This document shows, one piece after another, positions 33,059-41,667 of a DNA stretch of 58,737 nucleotides (position 1 is the first letter of the stretch; every line of letters starts with the position of its first letter). The notes beneath the pieces are model-generated. The model saw only the letters and a program-made list of their open reading frames with translations, was not told the origin of the DNA and did no database searches. Both the position numbers and the translations under genes were made by a program. Source of the DNA: Alphaproteobacteria bacterium. Lineage in GTDB: Bacteria > Pseudomonadota > Alphaproteobacteria > CAAGCB01 > CAG-977. Where the stretch lies: positions 1 to 58,737 of the forward strand of contig CAAGEK010000043.1 in assembly GCA_900768845.1 (NCBI GenBank). The letters run 5' to 3'.

Positions 33059-34240
33059 TTACAGATACGCCGCTTCAAAAATGCCGACGGTTTCTTTCAA
33101 AGACAATGTATATCTGTCCATTGCGAACAGATTGCTCATCGTTTTATGGGCGTTGCGCGCCAATGTTTCCATTTCGTCAAACCGGATGCCGTAATCCGAC
33201 ATTTTCAATCCGAAAACACCGCAGGATTTTTGCAATTCGACCATCGCTTTGATAAACGATGCCGGACGCTCCGGTTCCGGCAATCTTCGCGTATCCACGC
33301 CCAACGCTTCCGCCATGTCCGTGAAACGATCCGGCACATATTTGGAAAAGAATGAAAAATAAGGCACGGAAAGCATCAAAATCCCCGCTCCGTGCGGCAA
33401 ATCGGGATGAAACGCGCTCATGGCGTGTTCCATCGAATGTTCCGACGTACAGCTGGAAGTCGATTCAACCATTCCCGACAACGTTCCGGCCAACGCCAGA
33501 TTCGTCCGCGCTTCCATATCGTTTCCGTTTTCGACGGCTTCGGGCAGATTGGCCGCCAACAATGACAAACACTTCAATGCAAAGGAATCGCTGACCGGCG
33601 TGGCACTTTTGGCGATATAGCCTTCCGCCGCGTGAAAAAACGCGTCAAACCCCTGAATCGCCGTTAAAAAAGGCGGCAAAGTCTTCATCAATTCAGGATC
33701 GACAATGGACAGAACCGGAAAAGTCGACCGGACGCCGAAACCTATTTTTTCGGTCGTATCCTCGTTTGTAATATCCGTCCACGGATTGGTTTCCGTCCCC
33801 GTTCCCGCGGTCGTCATCACCGCGACGACGGGCAAAGCCGCATTTTTAACGGGCAATCCCTTTCCCGTTCCGGTGACGATATAATCCCAATAATCACCGG
33901 GGTTGCGCGCCATCAAAGCAATCGCCTTCGCCGCGTCGATCGTGCTACCCCCGCCGAGGCCGACAACAAATTCGCAAAAGTTGTCCCGCGCAAACTGAGC
34001 CGCTTTCATAACCTGCGCTTTCGTAGGATTTGAAGAAACCCCGTCAAAAAGGAAATGTTCAACGCCCTGATGTTTCAAGGCGTTCAAAACGGTATCCAAG
34101 TATCCGTTTTCGCGCATTGTCCGTCCGGAAGAAATAACGACCAGAGCCAGCTTCCCCGGCAATTTTTCGCGTTTCAGCTCATCCAGCTTCCCCGCACCGA
34201 AAAGTATTCTGGTCGGAATGTCGAAATCGAAATCAATCAT
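33059..34240 (-). CDS. Iron-containing alcohol dehydrogenase
   Basis: A 393-residue group III alcohol dehydrogenase, which reduces aldehydes or ketones with NAD(P)H during fermentation. The start MIDFDFDIPTRILFGAG (34240) follows AGGAAAGG. The nucleotide-binding GGGSTIDAAKAIA, the TTAGTGTETN loop, and the metal ligands Asp and His in GFDAFFHAAEGY and two His in EHSMEHAMSAFHPDLPHG are all present, so it should bind iron. The chain is the usual length. The substrate cannot be read; relatives include butanol and lactaldehyde dehydrogenases. It is a single gene with its own terminator and fits an anaerobic fermentative metabolism with hydG. Confidence 0.92.
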   Translation of the reverse strand: MIDFDFDIPTRILFGAGKLDELKREKLPGKLALVVISSGRTMRENGYLDTVLNALKHQGVEHFLFDGVSSNPTKAQVMKAAQFARDNFCEFVVGLGGGSTIDAAKAIALMARNPGDYWDYIVTGTGKGLPVKNAALPVVAVMTTAGTGTETNPWTDITNEDTTEKIGFGVRSTFPVLSIVDPELMKTLPPFLTAIQGFDAFFHAAEGYIAKSATPVSDSFALKCLSLLAANLPEAVENGNDMEARTNLALAGTLSGMVESTSSCTSEHSMEHAMSAFHPDLPHGAGILMLSVPYFSFFSKYVPDRFTDMAEALGVDTRRLPEPERPASFIKAMVELQKSCGVFGLKMSDYGIRFDEMETLARNAHKTMSNLFAMDRYTLSLKETVGIFEAAYL

Positions 34241-34334
34241 AAACGGATCCTTTCCTGACAAAGCTTTAGTTTTTGGCGGCCGGACGCCAATGAAGTTTTA
34301 GTACGAAAACGCCGGTTTCTCAAGCCCTAAAAGT

Positions 34335-35405
34335 TTAACGGGTCGGACGCAAAAAGCCGAACGGAGCCGATGTGTCGGAAGGCCTGTCCCGAACGGCGGG
34401 CGGCTCGGGTTCTTCGCGTTCGGCCGCCGCACTTTTCGCCAAAGCGACGGCAGGCGGAATGATCGCCGGCTTTTCTTCGGGCTTTTTAACCGCCACTGGA
34501 GCGGGAGCCGGCGCGGGCGCAACTTCCGGAACCTTTTTCGCGGGAGCGGGAGGTTCTTTGGGAACGGGGGGAGGCTCGACGACCACGGGCTCAACCGCGG
34601 GCGTCACCGGTTTGGGAACATTGATGACGGGTTCGCGCATTTCCTGATCCCTTGCGGCCTGTTTGACTTCGGCGGCGCGGCACGCTTCGACAAAGCGCAG
34701 ATAAACCCTGCCCATCGCCCCTTCTTCAAAAATCTTGGTCAGGTAGTGTTCAATGTCGTGGCGTTCCAACATTGTGAACATCTGTTCGAAACGGTAACAA
34801 AACGTCCGGACGGCGTGAGCCAGAATCTGATCCTTAAACAATTGGTCTTTCAAATCGTCCTGAAACTTGGGCGAATTTTCCGCGTTGCGCAAAATGACTT
34901 TGCAAAAAGCCCATCGGTTGCCGTCGCCGACGCGTTGCCATATCATTTCAGTATGCGCCGGAGGAACCAAACCGAAACGCACGACAATATCGGACAGCAG
35001 GTCGTTCAGCTCGTTGATGAACAAATCGGCGTTATGCAACACCATCGCGCTGCGGGATTGCAACTGCGTTTCCATCAAAGTCCTGACCATGGCTTCGGCA
35101 TGATCCGCCGAACGCCGCGTCTGGGTCAACAGCACGGAAATCGTCGCGCCTTGTTTCCTTAACGTCAAAACATTGTACATCAGGCAAACGACCATCCACA
35201 AAAAAATGACCGGCAAAAAGGCCGTCGCCGCCAGCATAATCACATCCCCCGTCGGAAGGGCGAACAAATTGGGAAATCCGATTTTCGCATAAATGTAAAA
35301 CGAAACGCCGCCCAACCACAGCAAAGAAGCGGAAACGGCAAAGCCGAACAATAAAATCACACCGACCACTTTTTTCTTCCCAACGATTCGAAAAGGATTC
35401 AACAC
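34335..35405 (-). CDS. Two-helix inner-membrane protein with Pro/Ala-rich tail, 356 aa, hypothetical
   Basis: The start is a GTG at 35405 (MLNPFRIVGKKK), with TTG as the next codon; no clear ribosome-binding site. Membrane helices lie at about residues 12-40 and 54-76. A cytoplasmic helical domain (80-245) follows, with several conserved-looking His/Trp residues (ERHDIEHYLTKIFEEGAMG). Residues about 255-356 are a disordered Pro/Ala/Val/Lys tail (KEPPAPAKKVPEVAPAPAP). Tails of the same style occur on proteins of the secretin operon and at 25321. No family recognised. It is divergent from accA and may be a membrane scaffold. Confidence 0.7.
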   Translation of the reverse strand: MLNPFRIVGKKKVVGVILLFGFAVSASLLWLGGVSFYIYAKIGFPNLFALPTGDVIMLAATAFLPVIFLWMVVCLMYNVLTLRKQGATISVLLTQTRRSADHAEAMVRTLMETQLQSRSAMVLHNADLFINELNDLLSDIVVRFGLVPPAHTEMIWQRVGDGNRWAFCKVILRNAENSPKFQDDLKDQLFKDQILAHAVRTFCYRFEQMFTMLERHDIEHYLTKIFEEGAMGRVYLRFVEACRAAEVKQAARDQEMREPVINVPKPVTPAVEPVVVEPPPVPKEPPAPAKKVPEVAPAPAPAPVAVKKPEEKPAIIPPAVALAKSAAAEREEPEPPAVRDRPSDTSAPFGFLRPTR

Positions 35406-35435
35406 CGGAAAATATTGTAGCGTTTTTTTATAATT

Positions 35436-35464
35436 TTGCTACAAATTCCGACCGGTATGATAAT
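35436..35464 (+). promoter_or_regulatory. Predicted promoter of accA
   Basis: TTGCTA (35436-35441), 17 bp, GATAAT (35459-35464), with a leader of about 70 bases before the accA start. Confidence 0.5.
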
Positions 35465-35540
35465 TTATCTTCTTCTTGCGCTTTGAACGTGGTATAAAAA
35501 GCGCAAATGTGTCGAAAACTTTTATAAAGAAACGCTCGCC

Positions 35541-36500
35541 ATGGATCAGGAACAGTATTTGGATTTTGAAAAGCCCATCGCCGAATTGGAAAGCAAAATT
35601 GAAGGTTTGCGCCATCTCAGCAGTGCCGACGGCGTCAGCATCGCCGAAGAAATCGCCCGATTGCAGGGAAAGTTGGATCGCCAGATCAAGCAGTTGTACG
35701 CGAAACTGTCTCCGTGGCAGAAAACACAGGTCGCCCGCCATCCCAACCGTCCGCATTGCGTTGATTACATCAAAGCCCTGATAACCGATTTCACACCGCT
35801 GGCCGGCGACCGCCTGTTCGGCGAAGACGCCGCCGTCGTCGGGGGAATCGGCCGGCTTCAAGGCTATTCCGTCGTCGTCATCGGTCAGGAAAAGGGATGC
35901 GACATCGAAACCCGCATGAAGCACAATTTCGGCATGGCAAAGCCCGAAGGCTATCGCAAAGCCATCCGTTTGATGAAAATGGCGGATCATTTCGGTCTGC
36001 CCGTCATTACGTTCGTCGATACGGCGGGAGCTTTCCCCGGAATCGAAGGCGAAGCACGCGGTCAGGCGGAAGCCATCGCTTCGTGCATTGATGTATCCCT
36101 GTCTTTGCGCGTTCCCGTCGTCAGCTGTGTCATCGGAGAAGGCGGCTCGGGCGGCGCGATCGCCATTGCCACGGCGAACCGCATTTTAATGCTGGAAAAT
36201 TCGATTTATTCCGTTATCTCTCCGGAAGGATGCGCTTCCATTTTGTGGCGCGACGGAGGACAGGCGCAGAAAGCGGCGGAAGCGTTGCATCTGACGGCCG
36301 AAGACTTAAAAGAATTGGGCGTTATTGATGAAATCATCCCCGAACCTGCGGGCGGGGCTCACCGTATGCGCGAAGAGGCGATCGCTTCGGTCGGCGACGC
36401 TATTTTTAAACAGTTGCAAGACCTGTTGCGTATGGACAGGGATTCCATCCGTCAGGAACGTCAGGACAAATTCCTGAAAATGACGCGCAACGCCGGTTGA
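35541..36500 (+). CDS. accA: Acetyl-CoA carboxylase carboxyltransferase, alpha subunit
   Basis: The 319-residue chain has exactly the usual AccA length. With AccD it transfers the carboxyl group from carboxybiotin to acetyl-CoA, giving malonyl-CoA for fatty-acid synthesis. The N-terminal coiled coil (DFEKPIAELESKIEGL) is followed by the crotonase-type core. ARHPNRPHCVDYI, GDRLFGEDAAVVGG, FVDTAGAFPGIEGEARGQAEAIA and GEGGSGGAIAI are diagnostic. The partner accD is not in this window. It is a single gene between its own promoter and a terminator. Confidence 0.97.
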   Translation: MDQEQYLDFEKPIAELESKIEGLRHLSSADGVSIAEEIARLQGKLDRQIKQLYAKLSPWQKTQVARHPNRPHCVDYIKALITDFTPLAGDRLFGEDAAVVGGIGRLQGYSVVVIGQEKGCDIETRMKHNFGMAKPEGYRKAIRLMKMADHFGLPVITFVDTAGAFPGIEGEARGQAEAIASCIDVSLSLRVPVVSCVIGEGGSGGAIAIATANRILMLENSIYSVISPEGCASILWRDGGQAQKAAEALHLTAEDLKELGVIDEIIPEPAGGAHRMREEAIASVGDAIFKQLQDLLRMDRDSIRQERQDKFLKMTRNAG

Positions 36501-36518
36501 TTGTTTCAGTTACCGAAG

Positions 36519-36551
36519 TGCCGCCGAGAGAAAGCTCCGGCGGCATTTTTA
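36519..36551 (+). terminator. Terminator of accA
   Basis: tgccgccg (36519-36526) and cggcggca (36538-36545) form an 8-bp GC-rich stem followed by tttttat. Confidence 0.88.
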
Positions 36552-36600
36552 TTGTATCGCTTCAAAGTGCTTTATTCGCCCGCATTCCGAAGTATGTTAA

Positions 36601-37302
36601 TCAGAAAGAAAAACCGGCATAAAGAAACGGAAAAGTGTAAAGAAGAAAGCGGAATAAAAACGGTTCTTTCGTTTGTTTGTATTTGAAATAATACCCCCAA
36701 AACGACGCCGACACAAAAACGAATGAAGTCATCCCCATAAGAAGCCACAATAAAGCAACTGTTTCAAAACCTTTCGGAAAGTTGCAAATATCATGTATTT
36801 CAAACCTGATACAAAACAATCCGGCGATTAAATATCCCATTAACACGGCTTGTGTTCCTGCCCTGATTTTGTCATAAGACTCAACCTTGTTTATCTTTCT
36901 TAAAACCGGCGGCAAAAACCAAATTAAAGCTGACAAAGCAAGCTGGTATCTGCCGCTCACATAAACTCCCGCAGGACAGCCGACATTTTTTGCATAACGG
37001 GCACATAAAGCCAGAGCGGAAATGACGAAAAAGCCGCCGTAACGGGCATAATCGCTGTAAAGCCACGCTTTCCACTTCTTCGGCTGGATCAAAACGTACG
37101 ACACAATCGAAACGGACAAGGCCGCTAAGAGGTGGAACGCCAATATACAATCAACATTACTGTCAACATAAAGGAAAAAAAGATTTTTCGGGGCAAGAAG
37201 ACGGACAACCGGAATAAAAATTGTGCTGTATTCCAACGCGGTAAGCATTGCCAGTGCAAACGTCACTCTGCACCAGATTTTTGCGACTCGATCCGAAAGC
37301 AT
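36601..37302 (-). CDS. Polytopic membrane protein, candidate immunity protein A, 233 aa
   Basis: AAGGAG precedes the ATG at 37302. Six or so hydrophobic segments are spread over the whole chain, with conserved-looking blocks VAKIWCRVTFALAMLTALEYS, QPKKWKAWLYSDYARYGGFF and WFLPPVLRKINKVESY. A paralogue with the same blocks lies at 38648-39412, and the two genes bracket a toxin-like gene. This gene starts 33 bases after the toxin stop, the usual place for an immunity gene. I know no family with this signature. Immunity against a cell-envelope or membrane-acting toxin is inferred from position and topology only. Confidence 0.72.
   Translation of the reverse strand: MLSDRVAKIWCRVTFALAMLTALEYSTIFIPVVRLLAPKNLFFLYVDSNVDCILAFHLLAALSVSIVSYVLIQPKKWKAWLYSDYARYGGFFVISALALCARYAKNVGCPAGVYVSGRYQLALSALIWFLPPVLRKINKVESYDKIRAGTQAVLMGYLIAGLFCIRFEIHDICNFPKGFETVALLWLLMGMTSFVFVSASFWGYYFKYKQTKEPFLFRFLLYTFPFLYAGFSF
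37011..37302. repeat. Direct repeat copy A (5' part of membrane protein A)
   Basis: This stretch closely matches 39128-39412. The first 75 coding bases are almost identical (cgctgtattccaacgcggtaagcattgcc and onwards) and a second block around gccgccgtaacgggcataatcgctgtaaa is identical. It indicates duplication or gene conversion and a possible site for recombination across the toxin gene. Confidence 0.8.
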
Positions 37303-37335
37303 TTTTTTCTCCTTCTTTCCTTTGTAAAATTCAAA

Positions 37336-38562
37336 TTAAAAATAATCGGCTTTGACATCATCCCAATCAACCAAATCGTTTCCGTAATACGGAATTGCTT
37401 TACAGCGGCATCCGTTTTTTTCTCCCGGATTTCCGTCTTCGGGAGGATTGGTTCGACAAAAAACTCTACCATGTCGAGCGGCATGAGCGGAACGAACCCG
37501 ACTGTCTTGCGACGTTTCCCAAATATAATACAGCGTTTCGCCGTTTTCCATTCTGAAAAATTCTTTGTCAATCTTTTGGCGAGGTCTTTTTTCTTCCTCC
37601 TCTTTGACAAAATGTTGCTGCATTTTTTGAACGAGTCTTTCGTGCATAATTCCTTGTCCCCAAAGATATTGAGGGCTATTTAATATTTTTTGGACGTTTT
37701 GCTTTTCGACGTCACGTTTTATAAAAAAGGCGCGCATTTCATCAGGAGTCGGCATTCTGATAACTTGCCCTGCGCGAAGATGTGCAGACACTTTAAGTCC
37801 TTTATTGACCATTAAGATAGCTTCAATCGGTAAATTGTTCACTCTGGAGAGTTCCACCAGTGTATCGCCCGCTTCGACGACATGCTCCGCCTCGATCAAA
37901 TCCGACCGTTTCCAACGGTTTAATTCCGGACTGGCCCATAACAAAAAATTTATAAAATCAGATTTACTAAAACCGGATTTAAAAAAATCATTGTATATTT
38001 TTATACCTAATTTAACGGCACGGGTATCTGGAGAACTTGAATGTTCTTTGGCACTTGAAAATTTATGTCCCATCTCGCGATCGTGAGCTTCGGATCCTTT
38101 CACCAACTCCCTTCGGGTTAACACCATTGATCCTGCATAACCATAGTGTACATTTGAATAAGTGTCATAATCTAAAATATAATCATAATCTCCGGGGATC
38201 GGCGTCCCGAAAATAGTCGAAGCCGTCCCTTTTTTGTTCAACAGCTTTTTGTGATAATATTTTTTAGCCTTTTTAGAAAGTTGCGGCTTAAAATCCCAGT
38301 CTTTTCCATTCCCGACCGTTTCAATAAAATCTTTATAAACATCACCCAAAGCCCCTTTCGTAGCTTTTTTAGGGGAAATATTTTTCCCGTCAAACAGCTG
38401 AGCAACCGAATGGTTTGTAAATCCAAGACCGAGGTTTGCCGCTCTTGAAGGAAGATCCCCCAAACTTTCACGAAGCTCATCAACTTTCGGATCACCCTTA
38501 CGTTTCATCATTTCGTTATACATAAAATCAATAACCGCTTCGGATTCTTTAAAACCGTCCAT
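37336..38562 (-). CDS. Putative polymorphic toxin: toxin-44-like, LysM and Mu gpF-like segments, 408 aa
   Basis: The second of two adjacent ATGs (38562) is six bases from AGGGG. Residues about 118-195 resemble the toxin-44 (Ntox44) domain: SNVHYGYAGSMVLTRREL, then SSSPDTRAVKLGIKIYNDFF. Residues 227-271 are a LysM domain (HVVEAGDTLVELSRVNNLP...LRAGQVIRMP), which binds peptidoglycan or chitin-like glycans. Residues about 345-396 match the phage Mu gpF-like C-terminal motif (WETSQDSRVRSAH, then NPGEKNGCRC). No signal peptide is visible. It lies between two paralogous membrane proteins and is clearly AT-richer than its surroundings, suggesting horizontal transfer. Likely an interbacterial or phage-linked toxin; toxicity is not shown. 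Confidence 0.72.
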   Translation of the reverse strand: MDGFKESEAVIDFMYNEMMKRKGDPKVDELRESLGDLPSRAANLGLGFTNHSVAQLFDGKNISPKKATKGALGDVYKDFIETVGNGKDWDFKPQLSKKAKKYYHKKLLNKKGTASTIFGTPIPGDYDYILDYDTYSNVHYGYAGSMVLTRRELVKGSEAHDREMGHKFSSAKEHSSSPDTRAVKLGIKIYNDFFKSGFSKSDFINFLLWASPELNRWKRSDLIEAEHVVEAGDTLVELSRVNNLPIEAILMVNKGLKVSAHLRAGQVIRMPTPDEMRAFFIKRDVEKQNVQKILNSPQYLWGQGIMHERLVQKMQQHFVKEEEEKRPRQKIDKEFFRMENGETLYYIWETSQDSRVRSAHAARHGRVFCRTNPPEDGNPGEKNGCRCKAIPYYGNDLVDWDDVKADYF

Positions 38563-38647
38563 CATACACCCCTTTTTAAAAAAACATAACATAATTTAAA
38601 TAACATTATGTTTATTATCAAAGGAATGTCAAGTCCTGTTTCAGGTC

Positions 38648-39412
38648 TCACCCAAAAATATATGGAAAAACTTCTTTTTTCAGATGGTAGGTTGTTTCAA
38701 AACAAATAAACGGTAGCCAATAAACAAGAAACCTGAACAAAAACGGCTTTTTCATTTTTTGAGCTTCAATATAATAAGCCCACAATGACGCCAATGAAAA
38801 AGAAAACGGCAAATACACAATAAGCCCCCATAGAATATCAAGCGTTGCCAAGTAAAGAAGTTTATCAAACTCTCCTGACAACCCGCACGCTTGGACACCT
38901 TTGCATTTTATGCAAAGCAATCCGATTATCAAATATGCCATTAACGTTATTTGCGTACCCGAATCAATTTTGGCATAAGACGTTATTTTATTGATCTTTC
39001 TTAAAACCGGCGGCAATAGCCATATCAAAAAAGATAAAAGCAAAGGAAGATTTCCTCTTATAAAAGGCACATCCTGACACAAAATTTCTCTATAAAACGC
39101 ATTAAAAAAAAGTATGCCGACATAAAACATCCCGAAAACAAAGCCGCCGTAACGGGCATAATCGCTGTAAATCCAACCCTTCCACTTCTTCGGCTGTACC
39201 AAAACGTACACCATAATCGAAACAAACAAAGCCGTAAAAAAACAACAAAACAACATATTATTAAAATAACCGGTTTCATAAAGAGATAAAAGCCGTTCCG
39301 AAGCAAAAAAATACACAATCGGCCGGAAAGCCCCGCTGTATTCCAACGCGGTAAGCATTGCCAGTGCAAACGTCACTCTGCACCAGATTTTTGCCACTTG
39401 CTCCGAAAGCAT
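38648..39412 (-). CDS. Polytopic membrane protein, candidate immunity protein B, 254 aa (paralogue of A)
   Basis: The ATG at 39412 follows GGAAGGTGG; a GTG two codons earlier is unnecessary. It shares with protein A the opening (VAKIWCRVTFALAMLTALEYS), the block QPKKWKGWIYSDYARYGGF and LPPVLRKINKITSY, and about six membrane helices. Outside these blocks the two have diverged, including the loops that would face the periplasm. It is upstream of the toxin gene by about 85 bases and first in the cassette. It may protect against a different toxin variant or be left over from a displaced toxin gene. No named family. Confidence 0.7.
   Translation of the reverse strand: MLSEQVAKIWCRVTFALAMLTALEYSGAFRPIVYFFASERLLSLYETGYFNNMLFCCFFTALFVSIMVYVLVQPKKWKGWIYSDYARYGGFVFGMFYVGILFFNAFYREILCQDVPFIRGNLPLLLSFLIWLLPPVLRKINKITSYAKIDSGTQITLMAYLIIGLLCIKCKGVQACGLSGEFDKLLYLATLDILWGLIVYLPFSFSLASLWAYYIEAQKMKKPFLFRFLVYWLPFICFETTYHLKKEVFPYIFG
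39128..39412. repeat. Direct repeat copy B (5' part of membrane protein B)
   Basis: Counterpart of 37011-37302, same orientation, about 2.1 kb away. Identity is highest over the first 75 bases of each gene. Confidence 0.8.
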
Positions 39413-39497
39413 TTCCACCTTCCCTTTTTATAAAAGCTTCACCCTTTCTTCAGGTTTTATAAAGGCCAGAATACGACAACCGCAAAAATATAAAACA

Positions 39498-39536
39498 AAA
39501 AAAAACGGGAAAAGCACGAAGCCTTTCCCGTTTTTC
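39498..39536 (-). terminator. Terminator of the flavin reductase-rubredoxin gene
   Basis: aaaaacgggaaa (39501-39512) and tttcccgttttt (39524-39535) form a 12-bp stem. On the minus strand it is followed by a long T run. It lies 18 bases after the stop at 39553. Confidence 0.88.
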
Positions 39537-39552
39537 AACAATATGCAAAAAA

Positions 39553-40380
39553 TCATTCCTGCTCGAATTGATCCTTACCCACGCCGCAAACCGGACAGAC
39601 ATAATCATCGGGCAGGTCTTCAAACGGTATGTCGCCGTCGTAAACGTACCCGCAAACTTTGCACACCCATTGCGCCGCCTTTTTCGGCGCGGCGGCCGCA
39701 GGTTTCGTCGCGGCGGGTTCTTCCTCCGCCTTTTCAAATTCGTCCTTGCCCACGCCGCAAACCGGACAGACATAATCGTCGGGCAGGTCTTCAAACGGTA
39801 TGTCGCCGTCGTATTCGTAATTGCAAACTTTGCACACCCATTTCGCCATTTTCTTTTCTCCTTTTGCTGTTGATTTCACCGCCGCCGGTTGCGCCCCCGC
39901 TTTAAAAGCGTCCATAACACGCGGTTTCCATGATTCCTGATATTCCGTATAGCTCAACGCCTTTGCATTTCCGTTTGAAGCGTCCAAAATATCGCAGAAA
40001 AACAAAATATGCGTTGAAAGCTCTTTAAAATCCGTCACCCGACAGATCAAATACGCGGCGTTATGTTCCAAAACCGGCAGGTTTGCCACCGTTTTATGCG
40101 CGACGCGATCCCATTTGTCCACATTGAGGGAAGATTGAAAACCGAAATTCGCAATAGTGAAAGGATCTGCGTCTTCGGGCAAAACGGACAGGGAGAAATC
40201 CTTTGTTTCCCGCAAAGCCCGACTCGTCCAGCCGCCTTTGCAACAGCAAAGAACCAGCGCGTTCGGCGTAACCGTCGTTTGCATCACCGCGTCAACGACG
40301 CACCCGCCGAGCCGCCCTTCGTTTTCGACGCCGACGACATACAACCCGTAAGTCAGTTTGAAAAGAGCTTTTGAATCCAT
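39553..40380 (-). CDS. Flavin reductase-like domain fused to two rubredoxins
   Basis: 275 residues. Residues 1-160 are an FMN-binding flavin-reductase (split beta-barrel) domain, with FKLTYGLYVVGVENEGRLGGCVVDA and TVTPNALVLCC. Two rubredoxin domains follow at about 177-215 and 234-272, each with CKVCxYxYDGDIPFEDLPDDYVCPVCG. The CX2C pairs for both iron sites are complete. The DNA of the two rubredoxins repeats almost exactly with a 171-bp shift. Flavin reductase-rubredoxin fusions (high-molecular-weight rubredoxin) pass electrons from NAD(P)H to flavodiiron proteins or rubrerythrins in anaerobes, lowering O2 or peroxide. One rubredoxin is usual; two is less common. GGAGGG precedes the ATG. 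Confidence 0.9.
   Translation of the reverse strand: MDSKALFKLTYGLYVVGVENEGRLGGCVVDAVMQTTVTPNALVLCCCKGGWTSRALRETKDFSLSVLPEDADPFTIANFGFQSSLNVDKWDRVAHKTVANLPVLEHNAAYLICRVTDFKELSTHILFFCDILDASNGNAKALSYTEYQESWKPRVMDAFKAGAQPAAVKSTAKGEKKMAKWVCKVCNYEYDGDIPFEDLPDDYVCPVCGVGKDEFEKAEEEPAATKPAAAAPKKAAQWVCKVCGYVYDGDIPFEDLPDDYVCPVCGVGKDQFEQE
39573..39850. repeat. Duplicated rubredoxin-coding segment, 171-bp period
   Basis: The block from acgccgcaaaccggacag through gtatgtcgccgtcgta occurs twice within one gene, 171 bp apart and with very few differences, showing a recent in-frame domain duplication. Confidence 0.85.
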
Positions 40381-40445
40381 TATTTCCCTCCGCCTTTCCG
40401 GATATTAAAAAACTTCGCGACAAGAAAATCAACACAAACAAACGG

Positions 40446-41471
40446 CTAGAGCAAGACTTTCGGCAAGCGGGGGTTCAAACGGATCAGAACGTCCGCCCCC
40501 GCGCCGGTTCCCGCATCCCCGCCCAAACTGTCGGGAGGGTAATCCCTGCCGAACAGCTCCACCGTATCCCCGACACGGATTTCACCGCCGACGCCGGTCG
40601 CGTCAAACGCCAGATAATTCGTCGTAGGCATTCCCAAAACAGGCAATTTCACACCGTTAAAAACCACGGAACACCCTCTTTTATGAACGATGCCGTCGCC
40701 CGCACCGACGGGCACGACAGCGACTAAAGCTTCCGATTCCAGCCGTTCCTCAACGCCGTATCCGATAAAAGATCCCGCGGGAACGGTTTCAAGCCTTATG
40801 ACACGGGCGGACAACGCGGCCGCCGGCTCTGCATCCGGCATGATTGAAGCCCCGAACAAGGCCGCGCCCGAACGGATCATGTCATAACGGTATTCCGATC
40901 CCAAAAAAGCTCCGTAAGAAGCGGACAAACTCTTTTTCGCAAAAGGAAACATCGATGCGACCCTGTCGAACAAAGCCCGCTGGCGTCCGTTTTCGGGACA
41001 ATCCGGAATTTCGGAACACGACAAATGCCCGATCAACAGCCCCACCCTGCCTTTCAATGTTTCCAGCAACGCCGTATCGCCGGCGGGAATTCCGGCCATA
41101 TTCAAACCGACATCGATGCGCAAGGCGATGTTTCGCGCTTCGGGAAAGCGCGCCAAAACCTCACGCGAAGAAAAAACGGGGATCAAAGCGTCCTTTTCAT
41201 AATCGAAAAGGGTCTCCCCGTCACTCAAAGCATCCAAAACGTATACATCGCCCGCCGCATACCGGCGCACGGCGACGCCTTCGTCGCGCCGGTTGACGAA
41301 AAAGCTCCGGCATCCCGCACGTTCCAAAACGGGAACGACGTTTTCAACGCCCAATCCGTAAGCGTCGGCCTTGACGACCGCGGCGATTTCGCAATTTCCG
41401 AACAAACGGCGCATCCGTTCATAATTGCGCGCCAGCGCACCGGAATAAACGCTAACCCGAACATCGGCCAT
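40446..41471 (-). CDS. alr: Alanine racemase
   Basis: A 341-residue PLP enzyme that interconverts L- and D-alanine for peptidoglycan. The ATG at 41471 (MADVRVSVYSGALARNYERM) follows GGAGG; the frame upstream is open but has no alr-like sequence. The PLP lysine is in AVVKADAYGLG near residue 33, the second-base tyrosine in FIGYGVEE, and HLSCSEIP and YDMIRSGAALFG are typical blocks. It is slightly shorter than the usual 355-370 residues, with an Asp/Gly-rich loop near the end. The flavin reductase-rubredoxin gene starts 65 bases downstream; cotranscription is possible. Divergent from rpmI. Confidence 0.92.
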   Translation of the reverse strand: MADVRVSVYSGALARNYERMRRLFGNCEIAAVVKADAYGLGVENVVPVLERAGCRSFFVNRRDEGVAVRRYAAGDVYVLDALSDGETLFDYEKDALIPVFSSREVLARFPEARNIALRIDVGLNMAGIPAGDTALLETLKGRVGLLIGHLSCSEIPDCPENGRQRALFDRVASMFPFAKKSLSASYGAFLGSEYRYDMIRSGAALFGASIMPDAEPAAALSARVIRLETVPAGSFIGYGVEERLESEALVAVVPVGAGDGIVHKRGCSVVFNGVKLPVLGMPTTNYLAFDATGVGGEIRVGDTVELFGRDYPPDSLGGDAGTGAGADVLIRLNPRLPKVLL

Positions 41472-41546
41472 CACCGCCGCCCTCCACCGTTGAACACAGC
41501 CGGCAGGATACACGAAACCACGCGGATGAAACAGAGAAAAAAACAC

Positions 41547-41575
41547 TTGCGAAACGAAGGAAAAAATCATATAAG
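41547..41575 (+). promoter_or_regulatory. Predicted promoter of rpmI-rplT
   Basis: TTGCGA (41547-41552), 17 bp, TATAAG (41570-41575). A leader of about 85 bases follows, with a short tcagg/cctga hairpin. Leaders of this operon often bind L20 for autoregulation, but no such structure is proved here. Confidence 0.65.
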
Positions 41576-41667
41576 GAAACTCCTTGCAAAAGGAACGACG
41601 CATCCTTTCGGGCTTTTCAGGGCTGCCTGAGGGTGCAAAACCGTAAATTCTAATCAAGGAGACGGAA

